Below, piece after piece: positions 58,132 through 64,000 of a stretch of DNA of 64,000 nucleotides. The stretch is from contig NW_006768825.1 in assembly GCF_000204055.1 (NCBI RefSeq), positions 124,001 through 188,000 on the forward strand. Direction: 5' to 3'. Source of the stretch: Melampsora larici-populina 98AG31 (Eukaryota; Basidiomycota; Pucciniomycetes; Pucciniales; Melampsoraceae). Under the pieces are notes generated by a model that did not search any database, was not told the origin of the DNA, and saw nothing but the letters and a program-made list of their open reading frames with translations. How positions within the stretch are numbered: position 1 is the stretch's first letter; each line of letters begins with the position of its first letter. The position numbers and the translations under genes were made by a program.

Positions 58132-58222
58132 GGGAGAATAGTGTAGTGGCTATCACGCTTCATTTGCATTCATGATTCTTCGCATCTTGAAGAGGTCCCG
58201 GGTTCAATCCCCGGTTCTTCCA
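58132..58222 (+). tRNA. tRNA-Ala (TGC), with intron, copy 1
   Basis: The acceptor GGGAGAA pairs with TTCTTCC, including G3-U70, the alanine identity pair; discriminator A. The anticodon stem CTTCA/TGAAG encloses TTTGCA-T, giving anticodon TGC. The intron is 18 bases (TTCATGATTCTTCGCATC) after position 37. Box B is GGTTCAATCCC. Mature length 73. Confidence 0.93.
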
Positions 58223-58227
58223 TTTTT
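58223..58227 (+). terminator. Pol III terminator of tRNA-Ala copy 1
   Basis: Five T directly after the discriminator base. Confidence 0.75.
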
Positions 58228-61200
58228 GAGGCTTTGTCCGAGTAAGTTTTAGAAACTCACATGAAGGACACTCTGGATCATGAACTTTTGGAGGGATTGC
58301 TCTTCTTGTCAAATTCGATGCTCGGGTGTTCATTGAAGTTATATTTTTGCCACCGCATTCCTCGAAATTGATTGAACACTCAGGAATCGGATCTATGTGA
58401 TCAACTTGAATGAGATAAGTTACAATCCAGATATCTGACAAGAGCTTTGACAAAATGATAATATAAAATCCTATTCAGGAGAAGAGATAGACAGATTTTA
58501 CATGGGGTTAGCTTTTGTATCTGAAAAGTATGCGAGTGCATAGGCATTACTTGTGGATTATATTCTAGCTGTTGGAGCTCCCTCGCCAAAAAAAATTCGA
58601 GTCTTCATATGCTGAACGCGCGTTATAAACAAATGACCAACATCGTGATATGTGCAGATGTGAATTGAAAAGTGTTTGTTGAGGAGATTCATACGAAACC
58701 TTTTCAATATCACAAGTTCGCGACAGACTATGCTCAGGCGTTGGAGGCAACTCAATGTACATCCTCTGAAGCAAGCTGGCTGGATTTAAATTTGAAAAAC
58801 AAGCTACACGCAGTGTTCTTTCTTCGCTCCCATGTAGCATGGTAAGTCTGAAAAAAAAACTCAGTCGTGCAAAACTCTGATCCCCAACAAATGTTGACAA
58901 GTAATGCTTGTAAGTAACGCTTTGCAAAAAAAGAAAGGACAATCAGCTTATACATCAGAACCTGATAAGATTGTAGGCATGAGTTGCTTGATCAGGTATC
59001 TCCAAGCGGGGAGTGGTGAGTTTCACTTGGATATAAGCTACACTTCACGTATCCTTCAGCATAGTCCTACTCAACTCCTGTCTGTTGAATTTATCCAGAG
59101 CAATCTCTCAGTCCTTCTTTTTCATTTGACCCACAAGATTTTGTCTTCAAACTGATTAGCAAAATCATATTTCTTGGTGGGTAACACTTGCATGCCTCTA
59201 GATCAATATGATCCATCAGTTCATATGCATATCTCTTTGAAATTGATGATAGAAGTGGAACTTTTTTAGATATCTTATTTCTGAAATTTATACTTTGTTG
59301 AACAGCAAAATACCTTCAGGGATTTGCATACAATCATATTCATATTGATCGTGTCCTAGTGTGAACATATTCTCAAACCAGGATCAATAAGCCCATAATT
59401 TCTTGCATTCATTTTTTTCTATCAAAGATATCCAGGGAGCAATTCCCAGGTGGCTAATTTTAGATCCTGTCACTCATAGGACAATAGCCACTTCAGGATG
59501 CAATTTGGAGAGATTTATTGACCTTCTTATGATACATATATACTGGGTTGATTTGACTGCAAGGGTTTAACAGATGAATGTAATGAGAAGAGTAGTGTCT
59601 TTGTATTGAGGAAGGCATAGAAAGCAAATCAAAAATTTGAATGTTACTGATTTTTGATGTTTTCAATGTAACATAATCAGGTCATGTTTAATTAAGCAAC
59701 CTTACCAGGGATTTCATTCTTTCCCACTTAAAATCCTTGTTATGTCCAATCTGTTTAATTTTGCCATTTTGGAATTTGTAAAATGTGCATTCTAATCAGA
59801 ATATGATCAAGGAAACCGGCCCTCAGACTTACTTTCAATTTTAATCACTCTTGAGGTTGACAAATATATGGTTGGATGTTGATGATGTCTTTCATCATCA
59901 AAGATTTTGAACTTATAGTAGCCAAACTTGTATATCATGCTCAAGGAGAGCCTTCAGTTGAGACAAGAGCTTAATTTCAAAGGCTACAGTGGTAATATAA
60001 ATTCACATTCTATGAAATTTCATATTTAGACCAAAACTTTAACCACTAAGCATCTTGCCAATTAGGATTGTTTTCGTTAAAGACCTATTTAGATAAATAA
60101 TCACACACAACATCATTGATAGGAAAATCATTGTTTGTATTTGTTTATGTTACTTTTCTCTTCTGCTCCTCTTGTATATGTTGAAATGTTGGGTACTAAA
60201 GTTTTGAGAGGGACCTATTGTGAAGACTCAGTAGTCAAGCTCATGATGGGAGATACACTGGCAGTTGTGCAATAGCTACATCAAACCCAATAGGCTACCT
60301 AGTGCAATATACATGTGAAATCTTAAGCCCTTCAAGACATTGGTACTTCAGACCCACCCCAAACAGCCCCAAACCCCGTTTCAGGTTGCTTCTTTGGTCT
60401 TGCTTCTCTGAATATCTACAAAGATGCACCCCAAAATTGTCCATAAATCTGTGAATTCTTTACTCCATCACTCCAGTCAAGGAGGCTGCTAATGGGACAA
60501 CCTTGTATGCCTGTTTTGTTCCAATTTTTCCATCAAACCCCAGGGGCGGCAAGTAGCATTTCGGCGTAGTTATGAGGTCTCCAACTCCGCGTCCTTTACG
60601 CGTCATGTGCCAACAACGATGGATTCCTGTTATAATTATCTAGCAGCAAACTTCCTTCATGCAAGGGTACAGCATGAAACCTGATCAGCTGTTTTTGCTT
60701 CTCCGCAGTTCTCATAAAACTCCGTTGAAGTCTCCGTTTGGGGAAAAGTTTTCATCGCTTTTTCCAATCAGATCCCATCAGTGTATTGTTGTATGGTCAT
60801 ATGCAGAACTGGGTCTCACCATTACATTTTGCCCAGTTTGAATGCGACTTGAAAGATTGCATCGGCCCCTCCTACCGACCGCGCCTTCAAATAGATTCAG
60901 TTTGAGATTCGAGTAGACTCCTGGAAGACTTTACGAAACACGATCTCATTGTGGGGTCAAGTTTGAAGCGTTTGAATTTCTGTTCACTTCTGTCACCTGA
61001 GCACTTTGGTTTCCAAAAGCTTGACCAGGATGCCCCGCCATACTTAGTTTTGCGGGCTGTTTTGAATAGGCAGTGTGCACCGATCCAAGCTGAGTCATTT
61101 TCCCTTGGAAAAATGAGCTAGTGGGATCCTTACATATATACCTTGAAGACCACGCATGAAAATGCGGGACTCTCAGCCAACGATAGTTGTCCCCGAGATC

Positions 61201-61489
61201 AAGCTCGGAAGCTGTGACTAGATAGGCTTTCAGTCCGATTGCTAACAGCGAGCATAGCCTGAGTGGCGAGGTTTTCCTGGCGCTTCCAAGAGTAGTCCCA
61301 CCTTCCTGATAAGCTTTACCACTAATTTATGATCTTCTATTTGATACCCTGCTTGGCTGAAGACACACTTCACCTCCTAACATATAAGCCACTTCTTCAT
61401 ATACCCGAATCCCCCTTCATCAAAGTCACCCCGCTCAAGCAATTATTTCGAAATATTTCATAACACTAAAACACTGAAGCGCGTTCAAT
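58228..61489. other. gene-poor 3.2-kb stretch
   Basis: Only short frames without domains (58160-58453, 58565-58942, 60659-60841). No LTR, TIR or tandem repeat was recognised. The last 150 bp, with CATATAAGCC and CTTCATATACCC words, probably holds the promoter of the gene at 61490. Confidence 0.5.
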
Positions 61490-62248
61490 ATGAAGAGTTT
61501 TGTAGCTGGCCTAGCAGTGATTTCAATCATGTACAGCCAGGCGACTCCCCTTCCTGCCGGTTTAAATCAAGAGAAGCTCAACCTCAGCCAGCTTCCCATC
61601 CGGAACGACCTGTCAACTACTCCAGAAATGCACACCGCCTTTCAATCTGCCAACATGAACTCTTCGAATAGAAAGTTCAAACCTGGATTATCCAAAGTTC
61701 AAAGTCAATACTTGAACAGCCTGCGAACAGATGAGGAATCCACACACCACGCTGGAACATCCCCGGCTCGTTTTCCTATATCCCCACCGACTCGTCAGAG
61801 GTTTTGGTCTATCAAAGGATTCAAAGTGATCCCTGGTCTTCGAAGTATGCCACGTAAAGACCAGAAGAAGGATGAAGGCTATGCCTCCTGGCTCTGCAGT
61901 TTGGTTACGAATCCAAAGGTCCCACATGATGCTGCTTTACCCAACATGGGGACTCGTGGTCCATCAAATGTAATGCAAATCAGTCACCATCCCTTACAAC
62001 AGATAAATAATATCCAGATTGAAATACAAAGAATTCCCAAGAATAGGAATAGAATTCGTACAAAGAGAAGTGACCAACCTACTTCTACACCATCTGTTGA
62101 AGAAAAATCAAAAAACCCTTCTAATGAGCATCTTGGACGTGCTGACATTGCAGTTATTCTATCACTTATTGGATTTGTCACAATAGTTATTCTGATTTGG
62201 TTATTTGGAAACAAATCAAAACAAATATTAACTTTTTGGAAAAAATGA
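61490..62248 (+). CDS. candidate secreted or single-pass membrane protein, lineage-specific
   Basis: 252 codons, apparently one exon. The N-terminus MKSFVAGLAVISIMYSQATP has a basic n-region and hydrophobic core consistent with a signal peptide, cleavage probably near SQA-TP. The middle is low in hydrophobics and rich in S, P, N and R. RIRTKRSDQ at about residues 193-201 offers a Kex2-type KR site. A strong membrane helix near the C-terminus (IAVILSLIGFVTIVILIWLF, about 222-241) is followed by the basic tail GNKSKQILTFWKK. No known domain; cysteine-poor (one Cys). The topology suggests a type I membrane protein or a proprotein whose ectodomain could be released. The start is the first ATG. 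Function unknown. Confidence 0.65.
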   Translation: MKSFVAGLAVISIMYSQATPLPAGLNQEKLNLSQLPIRNDLSTTPEMHTAFQSANMNSSNRKFKPGLSKVQSQYLNSLRTDEESTHHAGTSPARFPISPPTRQRFWSIKGFKVIPGLRSMPRKDQKKDEGYASWLCSLVTNPKVPHDAALPNMGTRGPSNVMQISHHPLQQINNIQIEIQRIPKNRNRIRTKRSDQPTSTPSVEEKSKNPSNEHLGRADIAVILSLIGFVTIVILIWLFGNKSKQILTFWKK

Positions 62249-62632
62249 AGTTGATGCAGTTATAATTTGAGTTTTCAAAGGTCTTTGAGTTTGGAAATCA
62301 TCAATGAGATCTGCTTAGCGCGTACTTAACATCTGTGTCCATATTTCATCTTTTCAGACGTCACTTTTTATGGAGAAGGAAACGCGTTATTTTATACTCC
62401 TCATGAATAATATCAGTTTGAATGTATATTGTAAAGCTTTTATTCTTTGAGTTATGTCAGCCTGAGGAGAATTGAAAGCAATTGTTGACTCCAAATAACA
62501 AACCATAACACATTACTTCCGGTCTCTTATTTCTCTCTTCTATGCTTGTTGTCTTTTTCGGTCACGAAAACCTGATATTCTTATATATACGCTCCGTTAT
62601 TTGGCTTCCAAACAATCACAAAATCGATTCTA
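62249..62632. other. spacer with TATA-like promoter
   Basis: No gene. TATATATA at 62582-62589 lies about 44 bp before the ATG at 62633 and could be a promoter for that small frame. TGTCAGCCTGAGG at 62456 resembles an LTR start, but nothing downstream matches. Confidence 0.4.
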
Positions 62633-62815
62633 ATGGCCAAAAGTTTTTATCCAAAGCTTCTTCCTTCCAAATTACAATTCTTTATTCATGTGTTTTCTGG
62701 AATTAATTATTTTCTGCTGAACCTATTTTATCAAGTAGCACTTTTGATCTCCCTTTGTGAAATTTTTGTATTGCTTTCTACACATCACAAGATTTCTGGA
62801 AGAATTGAATCATGA
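62633..62815 (+). CDS. small hydrophobic open frame, doubtful
   Basis: 60 codons with one long hydrophobic stretch (INYFLLNLFYQVALLISLCE) that could be a membrane segment. It has a TATATATA box about 44 bp upstream. No homology recognised; the hydrophobic translation may simply reflect T-rich DNA. Confidence 0.2.
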   Translation: MAKSFYPKLLPSKLQFFIHVFSGINYFLLNLFYQVALLISLCEIFVLLSTHHKISGRIES

Positions 62816-63351
62816 GAAGTTTCAGTCAAAATCCGCACATCATCATCACAGAGATCCACTAGATATCCTGAAATGAAGGGGTTTCCAAACCTTGCACTAC
62901 TAGTACAGGTCACAACTACATGAAATACAAAGATGGATATTTGAATGAGAGGTATCATAAAAGATGTGTCAGACCATCCGCATCACACAATTTTTAATAA
63001 CAGGATCATTGATGCCACTTTAGCTACGTATCTACACATCTACGCATAAAGATTAAAAAAACCTCCGCCTTGTGACCTTGTTTTTAAAGAGAATTCTAGC
63101 CTATTTTTCAGTAATATCACCAGCAGCCTTTTACCTTTTGATTATCCGGTTTTGTGGTCTTCAACACCAAAACCATCAAAAGTCAACCTTTTTGGTTGCA
63201 CAACCAGATTTCAACCTCCCTAAGTCACTCACAGTCACCAGACATTTGGTCAGATTCAAGGGAACACGTATATCTTCATGAACATCATCTATATTAAACA
63301 TGCCCCAGAATAAGGGAATGCGTGAACCGTACAGGTGGAAATGACATCATC
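62816..63351. other. no supported gene
   Basis: AT-rich spacer; the 69-codon frame at 63072-63281 has no domain or context. Confidence 0.5.
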
Positions 63352-63442
63352 GGGAGCATAGTGTAGTGGCTATCACGCTTCATTTGCATTCATGTTTCAT
63401 CGCATCTTGAAGAGGTCCCGGGTTCAATCCCTGGTGCTTCCA
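63352..63442 (+). tRNA. tRNA-Ala (TGC), with intron, copy 2
   Basis: Near-duplicate of the tRNA at 58132. The acceptor GGGAGCA pairs with TGCTTCC, keeping G3-U70 and changing the A6-U67 pair to C6-G67. The anticodon is TGC in loop TTTGCA-T. The intron is 18 bases (TTCATGTTTCATCGCATC), differing from copy 1 at two positions. Box B is GGTTCAATCCC. Confidence 0.93.
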
Positions 63443-63447
63443 TTTTT
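63443..63447 (+). terminator. Pol III terminator of tRNA-Ala copy 2
   Basis: Five T directly after the discriminator base. Confidence 0.75.
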
Positions 63448-64000
63448 CGGTCTTTTTATAACGCGTCGTTTTCCCACCGTGGTGATTTTGCCGACGATGA
63501 CGTCATTGTGTTTGGCGGGGGTGGCGTGTTACTGTGAATGGGGATGGACAATGATGTAAAAAATGTCGTCATAGGTGTCAGTTTTGGCAGTTTAATCGGC
63601 TCGATTTGCATTTATTTGCACGCCAAATATGACAGAACTTGAACTGAGTTTTTGATGTTGTTGAAGCATTTCATTTTCTTCACCACCTGATCTCATTCTC
63701 GAGTCCGACAGACTAGAGAAATATCGCATAACAAGAAGAAGAAATCAAATCCGTCAAGACAAGAGATAGAGATATGTAGAGAAGTGATTGGATGGTTAAT
63801 GTTGATTGATGAGTTGAATTGATTTGACTAATTTTCAAGTTAACTGTTTAAACTAACTTAAATATCTAAAAAGTATTGTTTCTCATCGATCAAGTGTAAT
63901 AACCCCAACCTTCATTTCGCTTTTCTCTCTTCAAACTTTACATCATCGTATCTAATTTCTTTAGGTTTCAGTCATTCAGGATATTATATATATATTGTAG
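63448..64000. other. no supported gene
   Basis: GC-richer start (GACGATGACGTCATTG near 63493), then AT-rich. Could be the promoter side of a gene beyond the window. No open frame of note. Confidence 0.5.

Noticed and set aside
62456..62470. TGTCAGCCTGAGG resembling the LTR start
   Set aside because: Downstream sequence does not match either LTR family, and no CA end or duplication is present.

Overview
The window is fungal nuclear DNA and looks like a rust fungus (Pucciniales) or a close basidiomycete. The evidence is compact genes with many 50-80 bp GT-AG introns, a conventional myosin II heavy chain, THO complex subunit 1 and Ctf8 genes of fungal type, intron-bearing nuclear tRNA genes, AT-rich spacers and a heavy load of transposons. 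The genus cannot be fixed from the sequence alone. There is one 100-N assembly gap (40867-40966).

Layout: 1-12133 is dominated by a recently inserted, 10.3-kb gag-only LTR retrotransposon with TATTA target duplications. From about 14.5 to 27 kb lies a transposon graveyard: a 598-bp TA-flanked TIR element, a solo LTR inside an intron of a spliced unknown gene, a reverse-strand LTR fragment, a 282-bp MITE inserted in the arm of a long foldback element, and a tRNA-Ile gene. CTF8 (27681-28157, +) is followed by a near-perfect 275-bp-arm palindrome, then the large myosin II gene on the minus strand (30003-38796). 39.9-42.2 kb is again repeats, with a PIF/Harbinger-type MITE and the gap. THOC1/HPR1 (43453-47105, -) is followed at its 5' side by a complete Tad1/I-like LINE with both ORFs open, whose 3' UTR holds three tandem hairpin units. 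Then come tRNA-Pro(CGG), a type II membrane glycosyltransferase (54637-57706, -) and tRNA-Ala(TGC). A 3.2-kb gene-poor stretch leads to a candidate secreted/membrane protein gene (61490-62248, +) and a second tRNA-Ala(TGC).

The housekeeping genes are unrelated in function: sister-chromatid cohesion clamp loading (Ctf8), cytokinesis (myosin II), mRNP export (THOC1) and glycan synthesis (GT). The mobile elements interact with the host genes. One solo LTR enlarges an intron from an inferred 63 bp to 780 bp, the LINE sits just upstream of THOC1, and the LTR element's likely primer-binding site matches the tRNA-Pro gene carried in this same window.

Strongest points for follow-up: the LINE 3' hairpins, where paired bases co-vary between tandem copies; the repetitive 5.4-kb leader of the gag-only element; the 275-bp palindrome; and the intronic solo LTR. 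No clearly new multi-gene system was found. All splice sites and homologies are from reading by eye; no database search was possible.
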